Source: Beroe forskalii (lineage: Eukaryota; Ctenophora; Nuda; Beroida; Beroidae). Taken from it: a stretch of 64,000 nucleotides of DNA. This document shows positions 12,301 through 24,858 of the stretch, in pieces. Each line of letters opens with the position of its first letter. Position 1 is the first letter of the stretch. The position numbers and the translations under genes are program-made. Location of the stretch: the NCBI GenBank assembly GCA_011033025.1, contig WFMF01000031.1, forward strand, positions 1 to 64,000. Reading direction: 5' to 3'. The notes below the pieces were generated by a model. It did not search any database. It had not been told where the DNA came from and was given only the letters and a program-made list of their open reading frames with translations.

Positions 12301-15300
12301 TTACATTGAAATTCCTACAAGATTTTCACCGCTGATCTAAAACGGAGTTCAGGCCTTGGGGTCCTTTACCGAAAACAGACTTAAGTGAAAAAGCGGACTT
12401 AACTCAAAATTCTTATCTAAATTTGCAATTTTTTCTGAATCAAGTTCAATCTCGGAATAGACCCGCTGATGCTGCTTTCATCCATAATGCTACAACTCTA
12501 CGAGTAATTAGTTTATTTTCAGTGAGTGCTTGTGAGCATTGAGCACAAACATAACCATATTTAATTGAAACTGAGTCACAGGAGGACTTTTCACTCCTTC
12601 TTAAACAAAAGAAACGCAGTCGCGGTGGAAGGTTGTTTGATTCATTTCCGCATGTCAGCCTGTCAAGTGGTCTCAAACCGTATTCTCTGATCTTGTGTGC
12701 AAAATGCGTAATTATCTTATCTCCTCAGTACTGCTCAGTACTGAGTGTTGTTCTGTTGATTTGGTGGAAAGCTTTCGCGAGGAAATAATTGAGCTTAAAA
12801 TGGAGCATGCTTTCTTGGAAACACTCCTAGCTGGCTCAAGCTTCCAAACGACCAAACAATGCTCACGGGCGATTCTTTGTTAATTTATCATTAAAATCTT
12901 ACTATATACTTTTCTTTCTTTATCTTTGTCTTCATTATGTCTATTTAATATTTATATGCCTGTTTTTATTGTATATGTCACGTTTCCATTTTCAACGTTT
13001 CATCAATATTCCTTTTGCAACCGGTGACGAATAATTCAAACTAAATAAACTAAATAAGAACGAGGATTGCGCCGTTGCTTCCCTTTGCTGGCGCCCTATT
13101 TCCCTCCCTGCGGTGCTCGATACAACTCATAATATAGCTGATGCGATGCTGTGCGTTACCTTGAGAGAAGCGCGCATTGACACGTGCCGATTCGTCCTTT
13201 ATTGTAAGTAATGCACGACTGTATCATGTTTCCTTAGCGCACTAACGAGCGGTAGGCAAGTGAGTTAATGATGATGTTGTCAAAATTGACTCGTTTTATT
13301 GTTCAGTAGTCGTAAGATAATATACGGCACGATTTAAATTTACATAAATTGTTCATTGTTTAGCCGTGGGCCTCATTAAAAGGGTTGTGAAACCTAGCAA
13401 TTGACAGCGATAGTAAGCCGAGGCCATAGACGTATATTCTAGCGCGTGAGAGCAACGCCATGATAATGATTTATGATGGTCCCAGACTTATTTAAACCCT
13501 GTCTACGTACGCTTTCTCTCCCTTTCCCACTTGCTGCAGGTCCCATACTGTATATTGCGTGTTGGAATCCCATGACCGGGCTCTCGATTTTACAAATCAG
13601 GAGGGCCGTACATCATAAATAAAGGCCGGGGGTCGATGGTTGTTACACTGTCCATAGAGCCCTTGTCAGTCTACTTCTAGCATTTGGGCTTGTGACAACG
13701 AACACCTAAACAGTCGTATAATAACAACAAACGGACAGAAGCGTGAGTTATGACGCGCGCGCACGTGCACTGAAATACGGTCCTTTATTTGGCCATTATC
13801 GTTGTTATCACAGCTGTTTAGGTATTAGGTGAACGTACATAATATTTCATGGCCCTTGCAAACCTTGACTACCGGACTTGTGAAATGATCTGTCTGTGAA
13901 CTCTAATGGGTTTGATGGAGCTCTCCACTGAACTCACTAATACTTTATTAGAAAACAGACTGCATGAGTTAGTGGCCTCTTCAGAACTCCATTGTTAGCT
14001 TACCAGACGCCCAGACGTGAGTCGTCATTAAATCCGATCCTTGGAAGGCAAAGTGTTCAAACTCTCTTAAAGTACTTCATTTGACATGCGATCATTCGTT
14101 GAACAATCCGCGGCAGTAATTTTCAGAAAGGTTTGGTTCTAGCCTCGTTCATAGGCTTCAAATGACAATGTAATTAGAATCTCTGCCTGCCATGTTATAT
14201 GATGCGAGCTGCCTCACTAAACATAATATCTTAGTGTTTTGTTGTGTCTGAGGCTTGCGGGATATATTCTTACAGAACATCATTGCTTCTGTCACGGGGA
14301 GAGAGATATGCTTCCTGTCGATTGGCGGCCAAGGAATACCGTTCTGTCAGAAAGTCAGAAGATGCTCATATGTCCACTATTATATCCTGGTATCCGCAAT
14401 AAGCAATTCCGCCCGTTTAGTAATTTCAAGCCTGTCGATATGTTTTCATGATTCCATCTTGTTTAGTTGGTTATTTGGTTCGTATTCCGCAATAAGTGCT
14501 GTTCAGGTTTCTCTATAAATAACCATTTATCATTAGATCGGAGCTAAAATGTGACATTTCAGATCACATATGCCCGTAAATCTCCGATTATTGCCGGTGT
14601 ACTAAAGTTGTAACCAGTCATTATTGTGTCATTTGATTACTGAGCACGCCACGATATATAATGCGTTTCACAACCGTTTAGCTTTTGTTGCCTGCTCGAG
14701 CTAACATGCTCCTAACAAGCACCGTATTACCACATCACCTAGTTACCACACTCATCTCTCAATAACAAGAATTCACGTAATCTCCATATTCAACGCTCCT
14801 CGCGGCAGCTTGACTCAATTTCCGTCTTCCCCAATAGTTAATCCTTATTGAGCAGCAGGAAGATACAATCCCCACTACCCTTATAAAGGTGGCGGATAGT
14901 GATGTCATCAACAGGACTTAAAGTGTTGAATTAAGGACATACAACTGCCTACTTTAGGAGGTCGGCCTCAGCTAAAGATAGAAAACACGTACGTTTCATT
15001 CTTTACCAAGCAATTTTACCTGCCTCTAATTACTCAGTTTGTCAGGGAGTGAAGTTCGTTGTAAGAACAGACGGAGGTGAAGTTTACAGAAGTGAAACAT
15101 TTAGCTGGTGATGTGGGTATCTGGTGATCTGACTATAATTGCCTGATACCACACGCACACATCCTTAGTAATTTGGTATCTCGCTCAAACTATATACAGT
15201 AGACAAAGTAGTGTCTGAAGATGCTTTGTTCTTTTGTTCACTGATTATACTATTATACTCGGACTGTTCAACCCTTTCAGTTTAATTGCAGTGTGCCCCT

Positions 15301-15479
15301 TAAGGGTATTGACTCTTCGGTTAGATACTATGATTTTCTGACTATTGTGGTCTTCTTGATAATGTAATTTCTGTAGGTAGGTACCTATGTGACCTTTTGA
15401 TGTGGTTTATGAATGGTGTTGTAACATTTTGAGTCTGGATAAAATGGTTTATGAATTTCTTGACCTCGGAATGTTGTGA
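9303..15479. other. 6-kb stretch without supportable genes
   Basis: Mostly AT-rich unique-looking DNA. It holds a second weak CCCTAA/AAACC-rich patch at 9895-9960, a short tandem of GGCAAGGTGGGA at 12021-12065, and a small GCGCGCGCACGTGCAC block near 13757. Open frames up to about 107 codons show no domain or codon pattern I can defend. Confidence 0.35.
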
Positions 15480-15836
15480 CATCCAGATGTTGTGATGTCT
15501 AAATGTCTTGACCTATCATTAGTGCTGTGGAACTTTTAGAATGTTGTGATCTATTGATGTTGTGATCTCCGAATTTTCTGAGCTCTCCATGTTGTGATTC
15601 CTAATTGTTGTGACTTCAAGTTGTGATTTCTGAATGTTGTGATTTCTGAATGTTGTGATTTCTGAATGTTGTGATCCCTTGATTTTGTGATCTCTGGATG
15701 TTGTGATGTCTAAATATTGTGAAGTTTTCACTCCTCAGTTTTCGGTTGTGATTTCTAAAGGTTGGATATCTTGATGTTGTGATATCTGAATGTTGGAATC
15801 CCTTGATGTTTGGATCTCTTGATGTTGCTACCACTG
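15480..15836 (-). repeat. Minisatellite of about 16-17 bp (GATTTCTGAATGTTGT)
   Basis: About 20 imperfect units of TTGTGATTTCTGAATG-like sequence run through this stretch. Some units change to GATCTCTTGATGTTGT or GATATCTTGATGTTGT. Two overlapping open frames on the minus strand (His/Ile/Thr/Ser-rich) follow from the repeat and are not evidence of a protein. Confidence 0.8.
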
Positions 15837-16014
15837 ACAAGTAACAGGCGACAGTTGACAGTGGGATGTGACATTGCGGGCATTAGACAGCTGCACAACC
15901 CTCATCTCCTCTACTGCGTCACCTCACCTCCTCCTAATGTATGCTCACGTTAGTAATCTCTGACATTAGGCTGAGAGATTTATACCCAGCTATGTTATAT
16001 GAATCACAAAACAG

Positions 16015-16140
16015 TCACGTGATGTCACAATACAGTCACGTGATGACTCGGCGGCCAATCAGGAACGGGATGTATCAGACAGTCATGTACAGCTTACACA
16101 AAATCAGCTCGGTGGGAGAGTTATCACACATATATAAATA
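16015..16140 (+). promoter_or_regulatory. Promoter-like cluster: two TCACGTGA E-boxes, CCAAT box, TATA box
   Basis: Two identical palindromic TCACGTGA sites (16015-16022 and 16036-16043), each preceded by CAG, lie 21 bases apart. A CCAATCAG box follows at 16055, and TATATAAATA at 16131-16140. GTCACGTGA resembles the CLEAR/E-box element bound by TFEB/MITF-type or USF-type bHLH-ZIP factors. No coding exon is recognised just downstream, so the target gene is unknown. Confidence 0.35.
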
Positions 16141-19100
16141 TGATTATATCTCTAATTAATTAACATATTATTATGATTATTATTATTGCTAGAGAGCTGG
16201 GTTGTAAGATGGTTGTAGTTGAAGAGTCAGTCGTCGCCAGGTAACGGATGGAGGTTATTGCGACAATAGTTATACCAACTTCACAAAAAACAGACGACTC
16301 GATAAGTATTTTTTTTGTTTATGATTGATCAATCATAAGCTCAATCAAAATTTACCAAAATCAGACCGAACCTGACGAATTCACAATAAAATGATAACGC
16401 TCACAAAACATTCAGCACTCGACCCTTGACAGCATTCATCCTAGACAATAGCCACTAGACAATAGCCACTCTCCACTTAACCCACTCTCAACTCTGTAGT
16501 CATGTCTTTTCTTTTTAATTGTAATAAGATTCAGCTGAATTTAATGAAATGAATCGGAATGATATCTGATATGGTGGCACTACACACCACTATAACAGAA
16601 AGTTGTCGGATTATAGGAAGTAGTTTATTGTTTTATGAATTAACAAGGCTGCAGTAGGTGTCTATGTAGATGTAATAATTGTTGTCGGCATACTTTTTCT
16701 TGTATTTTCTCCAAAGAATAAAAATTCGTTTCTTTGTCCCGGAAACCGCTTTGTGCGCTTTGTGGCGTACTGTTTTGAAGAGCTGATTTTGGCTCAGATG
16801 ATTTGCTTATATGTTAGCAGCGCTAGTGGGGTCTATCTTGGGATGCTTCCTGAGGGCGCCCGCCCCCCCCCTCCAGATGGGCGTGGGAAGCTGGGCTGTG
16901 TATTTTATACACCGATTAAAAATGCACAGACGTGTCTTAACCTAAGCTCATAAATCATTTTAAATTTTCATTAGAATGCGTTCGATGATAATTGTTGGAA
17001 ACTTGCTTAAGAGCTTAAGTACTTCCCATCTTTGATATTTTATTTCGCTCGACTTTTCATCGAGCATTTTAACATAATTATTCAACATATTACCTTCATT
17101 TCCCTTCATTCGCACACACGACTTATGCCCGCGCGTGATTCCCGGAGCGAATCAGAGGGTGAATGAGGGAATGAGGAATTCTCATATTCACTACTTGTCT
17201 TCTTAACTATATTATTACTTTCATGTCTCAATCTTAATTTAACCATTTTTTATGTTTTCCGCACACCATACTTTCATTCTCCCCGGTCTCTATGAACTTT
17301 GCCTTTGACCCCAGCCCTTAATGTACACGATCATCAGTTGGTGATGATGTAAATGTAGTGGAATTTTACAGTGACTTATTCCTTGCTGGAAAGAAACTGC
17401 TTCAAAAACGCAGTATTTAAAAAATGATTATAGGTATCTTCTTATCATTTTATTTTTCTGGACACTCCGTTCCCCTTACTTCCTGACCCAGGGGCTATGC
17501 CTCCGGAACCCTGCTGGGGGCTGCACCCCAGACTCCCCTCTGAGGCTGGCTAAGTTTTAAAGCGCTCCGTTCGTACATTTTCTCTAAACTGAGAACAGCT
17601 GACTAGTTCCAAAGAGACTACTGACCACTGACCAGTGCTCGTCGTTATGCCCTCTTTGGAGTGTGTACACAGTACACACCGGTATTGACTATTGAGTATA
17701 ACATGGAATGTGGCTCTACATGTATCCAGGATCCACACTCGCCGTGTTTTTTTGTGTGATGAGGGTGTTATGTCAATATACAAAACTACTATTAGATTAG
17801 TACATTGTTTGTCCTTCTTCTGTTTTGTGTTCTTCGTTTGATGTTAACACTTTAACATACGTAGCAAATTGAGTTGTGTTATAGCTTTATAGGTGGTAGC
17901 TATAGGCTATGTATTGCATTTGTGATTTGTTAGCAGTGTTTTCTTTTATTGAATTTCAAGGCTTAAATGAACCAAGTGGCCACGTAACTTCATCTACATG
18001 TGTTTTTGATTTTAAGTTTAGGCCTATTTTCACCAATTATCAAGTGTTTGTCTAGTTGAGCAGGCATTATCATTATTTTGCTCCCATATTTTTTTTTCTT
18101 TTGGTCCAATGGTCCACAATCAAACCAATTAGTCTGCACAGTACACAGTACACACCAGTAATTATTGAGTAATTGTATAGACTATAGGTACAAGTATACA
18201 GGATTCTCCTCAAAAATCAATTTTACAACATTTCGAATGATAGGTTCTCCAATACTCGCAGCTGCTGATTCCATCAGGAGACATGTCGGTCGTAGCATTG
18301 ACTGGAGGACCACGCCCAACCCGACTTCATCTACACCAAAAGTTCTGCAATCTGCACAATGCACGGAGAAATTATCATTATTTCTTCTATTTTCAAGAAT
18401 GCAAGAATGCCACAAAAAGTATTTTTTTGATACACGGTACACCTACCTACCTAATTTTGATAATATTTGATATTGAAATTGGGCATACACCTTACACATT
18501 ACACTGCCAAAGCTGATATTTTGAATTCTAACTGGCGAATTGACTAGCAATTATTCGTTCATTTACTAAGTCTTTCTTCCATCATTTCTTCCATCATGTC
18601 ATCATGTTTCTTCCATCAGTTCACTTTTCCTACTTTTAGTTTTAAAACTATTCGTTATTTATGATTAGTTTTGCTTTTGGGTTTTGGAGAATTGGGATTG
18701 GTGGCAAATGCAGACTAGGAAATACCATACTACACCAGTTTTATACCAAACTGGATATCGCACTAGACAAACTTTCCTTTGAATGCGGGTTTTGTTCAGT
18801 TTTCGCTGATTGGTTTGGTGTTATAAGTGGGATATTTTCCTTTACTCTATTAGGTTTCAAGAAATTATGTGTCTATTGACTGTTGAAAATATCAGCTGTT
18901 TAATATCAATGGCTAGTGTGAAGCCTTGGGACACCGCAAACTTTGAAACACTGAACAAACACAGATCTTCGAACTCACACTCGTTTCCATACCCGTGTTC
19001 CATGTTGCATCTATTATGCATTTGCTGTGCATGAAAGCTAGGCGTTCTACCACCTCAAGTCACCATTCTAAAGAGTGATAATGGCGTCATCCTGAAATGC

Positions 19101-22100
19101 TTCTATTTATTCTTGAGGACCCACATAAGGGTGGGTTTGGATACGCCGTCCGGCGTCTGCTTTCGTTTATTTTCCTTTCGCTCGTCCTTACTCAGGTCGT
19201 TTCTTCGAAAAAAAACTGAACAAAACGCAATAAATGCCATTTTCCTTCGGGAGGGACGGAATACAGGACCTTCATGCTGTTTTTTTAAGTTTCACAGGAT
19301 CGGTTTTGTATCAATATAAGCGTGTACCTTCTGATCGGCTTTATCCCAGATCTAACCTGTCAGTAGTTTAAACTTTTATAACGATATCGGAGTTCTGGTA
19401 AAGACAACAAATGATTTGCTGAATGTGTATATCATGAACTTTTGGTATGTTCCGAAACAGGTAATATTATCCATTCAATATGTTCATGTTGAGTCAGGGC
19501 GACCACGCGATTACATTGTATATTGTATAGCATATGCTGGTTCTTCATACCCCGTATTTCGCTCGTACTCGTTCCTTGCCAGCAACAAACACAGTTATTC
19601 AGCTGAACATAGTGCGCATCATGGCATTTCACCGTGTTTTCCCCGAAAATGGGAACTCCCTTGCGTTTTCTTATGAGTTTCAAAGCTGCTTGAGTATATT
19701 CAATGCGTGCTGTATATGTTTCTCAGCTACTGTAAACCCCGGTTCAGAGTGTTAGATGATGTCATTATCATGGTTTAAAGTGAGCAGTTGATGACGATCC
19801 AATGCCCATGTCTCCAGCCACCACCTGTAACGTGTGTTACGTGCCAAGACTCGGGTAGCAGCTACTATCTGCAGTGTCTCTGTGCTACCCTACAGTGCCT
19901 ACCTCCTGGATATTATACCTTCCTCTAGTTACTGTAGATGATTTGAACTGTATATCGTAACACTGAACCAGGCTTCGTGAAAAACAGTATATCGCTGCGT
20001 GCTTTTTTAGGTTCTTAGGTTTTCAAAGCCCCTATTGTTCCTAGTGATGATCCTTTTAGCCACTTTCTTCGAGTGGCTCAATGAGTTGCAATGTGCCATG
20101 CCTAGTCGCTTTTAAACATCGGAGTCTTTCATAACCATAAAAAACAAAAGAAACTTAAATTAAATAGAACTTGAAAGAGAAGAAGAGTCTAAAGAGTCGT
20201 AATTTAGGCATGCCAGAGTAGCATTTAAAGGTCTAATTAGTGTCACAATTCCTTGGGTTTGAGTGCAGTGGACGAAACCGAGTGCCTTGCACAATACGTG
20301 CATCCTTCACAGGGAAACTTGTAAGTGCGTCAATATACCAGCTTCCCTCCGAATATATTGCCTTAAATTCTAGGATCTAAATGTTAATTAAGCTCTTCCA
20401 TCATGCCTCCACGTGAGCAAAACCCTAACTGACTAACTCAAAAGCTCAAAATTCGAGACCTTTGCCCACTCCCTTCCTGTTTTAGTTCCTTGGATGCCAT
20501 CATGCGATGCCTCTCACAGCATCCCTCTCACCATTTTCCTCCAAAATATTTGGCACATTATTCATGTCAAATAGTTCCTTGTGGACTATTTATGTTTTTA
20601 AATCCTGTTTAATCCTGTTTATGATCTGGAAAAGGTAATTCTACGAAGAAAAATTTTATCAGAAATTTTCATGTTTTAGTTTCGGGTGTCATGAGTCTAG
20701 AAAAGATGTATTTAATGAAATCTGGCAATTATTCCTTTATTTCCTCATTCTTGCTGCATTGATGCATTCAATTCTTAATTTCCACCGTAATGCACGACTA
20801 TGATCTGCTTCAACTTTGCTTATATTCAAGTCGAGTTGAGCAGTACTGTACAAATTCTGAGCTATTTCAGATCAATTATAATTTTATTATAATTTTGAGA
20901 GTATGTCTCTAAAAGTCTGAAGATAATAATATAGTTCAGTATTTCCTGCTTTGTCTACTCATAGCTCAGCTTCCATAAATCGTTTGATTCTATGAACTTA
21001 ATGAGTGAGTTATTAATTAACTATTTGTTCGTTGCTTGAGCGCGATAAAGCTTATATTGCTATATTTCAGTTTTGCTGCCTTAGTATATTAGTTGCCCTC
21101 GAAAGGCCACCAAAAGTTTTGGCACTGAAAGCGCCAAAAATTGGCAGGTGGCTTGCCAACCCAAGATAACAACACAATAATAATATTATTGTAGATTGGC
21201 TATGTAGATATCATCTACATAGCCACTCACAACCTCACGTTTTAGATACTGCCTCAGCACAAATTTTAGTCTTGAAACAAATATTTCCAGAATTTTCATG
21301 TTGTGTACACGTGTACTAAAATACCATGCCATATTAGCATGGTACTTTGAGTACTTCCACCTCATTTGAGGCAGGGTTTACGACGGGATGCCCGCTAGTG
21401 TATCTCCTAACTTCCTAATTTATCTCCTAACTTCCTAATTCAGAGAACTAATTATTCACGTACTACTTCATGCCTCTCCCAGTATCTCAACTACATTTTC
21501 TGTCTCAACTGATTCCTCCCTATAATTTCAAAAGTCTCATCCCGCTATCTCACATTATAAGCATCTTGTCTCCCCTGCACTCTACAGGCTATTTAAACTG
21601 TCTATTCCCCACTAATCCGCCCTCTCTTCCTCACACTAATTCGCCCCATTCTCGTCCTCACTAATGTGCAATGTGCCCCATCCTCTTATCTATTCTCGCC
21701 TCAGATCAGGACTTTGAACAGTTCTTATCTCTCTCAGGCAAAGCTCGTCTTACTCTTATCTTAAGACTCTTAGAGGATATTCCGCATTTCCATTTCCAAG
21801 CAGTCGCCTGTCCCGCCATTGTTTCGTTCATTAAGTGATTCGTCGATTGAATGTACCAACTATTAATATTTTACTAAATGAGTAAATGTACTATTTATTT
21901 TCTGTTCACTTGAGTTCCTTAGAAGTGGTACTCGCAGTGAGTGCAATGCACATTCTGCGTTCATCGAGACTTCACTCTTCAGAGCTCTGCTGCTTGCTTG
22001 TACATCACCAGTTTAACGTATCATTGTATGATTAATAAGAGATGATAATCCTTTATCTTACAGTTACTGTTAGTTCTGTGCCCATACCTACGTTCATGGG

Positions 22101-22543
22101 TTCACCAATGTACTATAGTAGTTATTGATCATGAGAAATGAACTAATGCCCGAATTACCTGAACTTGGTATTGCTGCCATGAAATCTTAGCCCGGTCATC
22201 ATATATGAGAAATCAGGAGTGTGACCAAGCCGTTCAAGTATGACTCTCATTTTCCTGGGGTCAGCCTATCGTCATACGATGTCACTGTAATGATATGAAT
22301 TATGGGCCCATTATGGTGATTTATTAAAGCCATGTTCGTATTGTGCATCCCCTCTCTGACACCCCGAATGATTACTAATAGAGTAAGAATCGGGTTATTA
22401 TCAGGTCGAGTCATATATGAGCCGTACTTGTGTTTGTCAAAATGACGTCAGTACCATAACTTAGAATGTAGAATTGATGACGAGCAAGGCAGCTTTATTG
22501 CGGAGGCTTATCAGTCCCTCTCTCCGCCTTCCCTAGCAATATA
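16141..22543. other. Gene-poor stretch with small repeats
   Basis: No conserved exon seen. Small structures include a ~35-base direct repeat near 17662 and 18136 (ACAGTACACACC followed by ATTGAG), a 20-bp tandem pair at 21401-21441 (TATCTCCTAACTTCCTAATT), and the hairpin at 21198. Confidence 0.35.
21198..21224. repeat. Perfect 12-bp hairpin, 3-base loop
   Basis: GGCTATGTAGAT (21198-21209) pairs exactly with ATCTACATAGCC (21213-21224). An AATAATATTATT palindrome lies directly upstream. Confidence 0.65.
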
Positions 22544-23298
22544 CCTTAGTGGTAGAAATTATGATGTGTACTTATTATGACGAATGAAATTATGATCGGT
22601 ACTAATTATGATGAAAAAATTTTGGGATAAAAACAAATCTTTTTGGCGGACAACCAGTGGAATGAAATTTAATTATTTTTTTAACCATTTTACCCGACCC
22701 TTTGAGCCAAAATTGTCCAGAATCCTCCGAAATTTGATCAAAAATCATAAAATAAGCCTTGATGCCTGCTATTTTCTGAAAAAAATCATTTCTTTTATCA
22801 TGATTTAGTATCCATAAATAATTGTGCTAACTTTCAACATTATGCTGATTGGGAAGTTAATGTTATGTGAATATCATGCCTGCACATTCACATATTGTTT
22901 TTCGACCGATGTTGTCTGTGTTTTCATTTTTGTATCAAACGTAAACATGTAAATTTGGTCTTTGATAAGGTCTGGCAGTAAGGTAGCTTATTTGGATGTT
23001 AGGGTCTTGATTATTAGTATCAAATAAGTTGAGTGGAACTCCGTAATTTGAAAATTTGCTGATTGAAGTTGTGTTACAAAGATGTGAAAAGGGCCTAGGC
23101 CTTGGAGCCAACCATAATTTTTGGGCAACATGGTCATCCTGGTTGTTTCAACATGTCTAAATAATGGTCGAATTTTGAGAAGGTATAAATTATGATCTGT
23201 AGAAATTATGATGTGTAGAATTTATGATGCGTACTAATTATGATCATTTTGCGAAAATAATCATAATTAGTACGCATCATAATTTCTACCACTAAGGT
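22544..23298. mobile_element. Non-autonomous DNA element, 755 bp, with TIRs and TA target duplication
   Basis: The left end begins CCTTAGTGGTAGAAATTATG and the right end is its inverted copy, matching for about 37 bases with two mismatches. The ends are flanked by TA on both sides (22542-22543 and 23299-23300), as expected of Tc1/mariner-type insertion. The interior is AT-rich, has extra direct copies of AGAAATTATGATGTG near the right end (23185-23235), and no transposase frame. A short ORF inside is not transposase-like, so the element would depend on a transposase supplied elsewhere. Confidence 0.75.
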
Positions 23299-24295
23299 AG
23301 TTATTCGCTTAGGGAACCTTCTTTGGTACCTTATTTCCTTATGACCAAATTGCAGTGCAATTGTTAGCACCACCTTTTGCCACATTATACTGCTCTCCTT
23401 TACTACGCGAATAACAAAGAATTTCCAAGAATTTGATTGTAAGATCCTGATGATAATCAAGTACGTAATAAGACTGTCCCCATTATTATGTAGGTACAAA
23501 TGTAGTTATTAATCCCTCGTAATCCTTTATCAATAATCCTGTGGGCAATGTCAGATTATCAATGAGGATTGCACTTGATAATTTGATAGGAACCTTAAAA
23601 CTTCAAATAAGCGGCCATCTTTCGTCTTCATTGCCAGGAAATTGCTCAGGATGTCAAGCACCTGCCATGGAACAGTTTGCTTGTGAAGGTTTCAGTGTCT
23701 TGGCGGGCTTTCGTTGACGGAGAGGTCAATTCGTGGAACTTGGCACGATGCATGTCATTCTACGTTATTGACTCATCGCATAAAACCATGGTTCTTACAT
23801 CAAGTGTAGGAATTTTATAATTTGAGATCTTTGGGTAAAAAGCACTTTTGTTTTAACCATTTATGTATATTCTATTTACTGAAAATGCTTTTTGATGGCC
23901 ATGTACTCTCTAATTTTTGAGTTATTTCCTTGTATGTGGCTTGCTTTTGACCTTTCATATTTATCATCTGCTAACTTTCTAACTGTAAGAACTTAGGTTT
24001 TCATTATTGGTTTTGTGATTGAAAGTATCATGACTGAGATCTTAGACTCCATGAGAAACCCAGTAGCAACTTTAACACGATAATCATTTTTGAGAAAAGT
24101 TTTCTCAATGAACATCCCTCCTTACATAACGATCAAACCGTAAGAACTCGAATCCTATTATTCAGTATTACTGTAAAATTGATTTTAACTTCCTCTTTGT
24201 CTTCCTACGAAAGAGAAGTCACAACCAATTCTTTTCTTAGTCCCAAACCTGAGTTATAGTGTACATTGGTATCAAAACAAACAGCAATGAGCCAC

Positions 24296-24320
24296 AGCTG
24301 TGATACATTGTATCACAGCT
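24296..24320. repeat. Perfect 11-bp hairpin, 3-base loop
   Basis: AGCTGTGATAC and GTATCACAGCT are exact reverse complements around the loop ATT. Confidence 0.65.
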
Positions 24321-24825
24321 CATACAAGCTCAGAACAACAGTTGGTAGTTGATTTATCAATATAATATGTGTTGTGGACCTTTTCGAATGATCACTTCAT
24401 CTCAGTTTAGGTATAGTTCTTTGTTTTTCCGTTCTTCTATCTTCTATCCCTAAATAAGCCTGTTTATCTATTCTGGTTCGTTATCCCATGATCTTCATAC
24501 GAACGTTACTTTTATTATTGTGATGATAGGGCAAGGGATTATTACTGTATATTTATAGAAATATATGGTGAAGTTAATGATCTGCGTTATAATTTGTCAG
24601 CTACTCCGCTGTTTGTAGGGGGGGTATTATCATAATCTGTGATGTGGCGTGATTCTATGATAATCTGCGATGTGGCGTGATAGTAAGATAATCTGCAATA
24701 TGGCACGGGGCAGATTATGTTATTTTGAGAGGGTCACTGCCTGTTCGTGTATGGGGCATAATTTCGATGCATATTCAATTCGACTTCGCCTTATCTCAAT
24801 GCTGCCCAATAGTTACAGGCCCGTC

Positions 24826-24858
24826 ACTAACTAGCTGGTGAGGCACCAGCTAGTTAGT
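24826..24858. repeat. Perfect 15-bp hairpin, 3-base loop
   Basis: ACTAACTAGCTGGTG (24826-24840) pairs exactly with CACCAGCTAGTTAGT (24844-24858) around the loop AGG. It is the longest of the small perfect hairpins in the left half. Confidence 0.7.

Noticed and set aside
12695-12883. Frame with a helix-like stretch (VESFREEIIELKMEHAFLET)
   Set aside because: Short, without splice support or family match.
18182-18442. 86-codon minus-strand frame ending LIFEENPVYLYL
   Set aside because: Opposing frames overlap it and no domain is visible.
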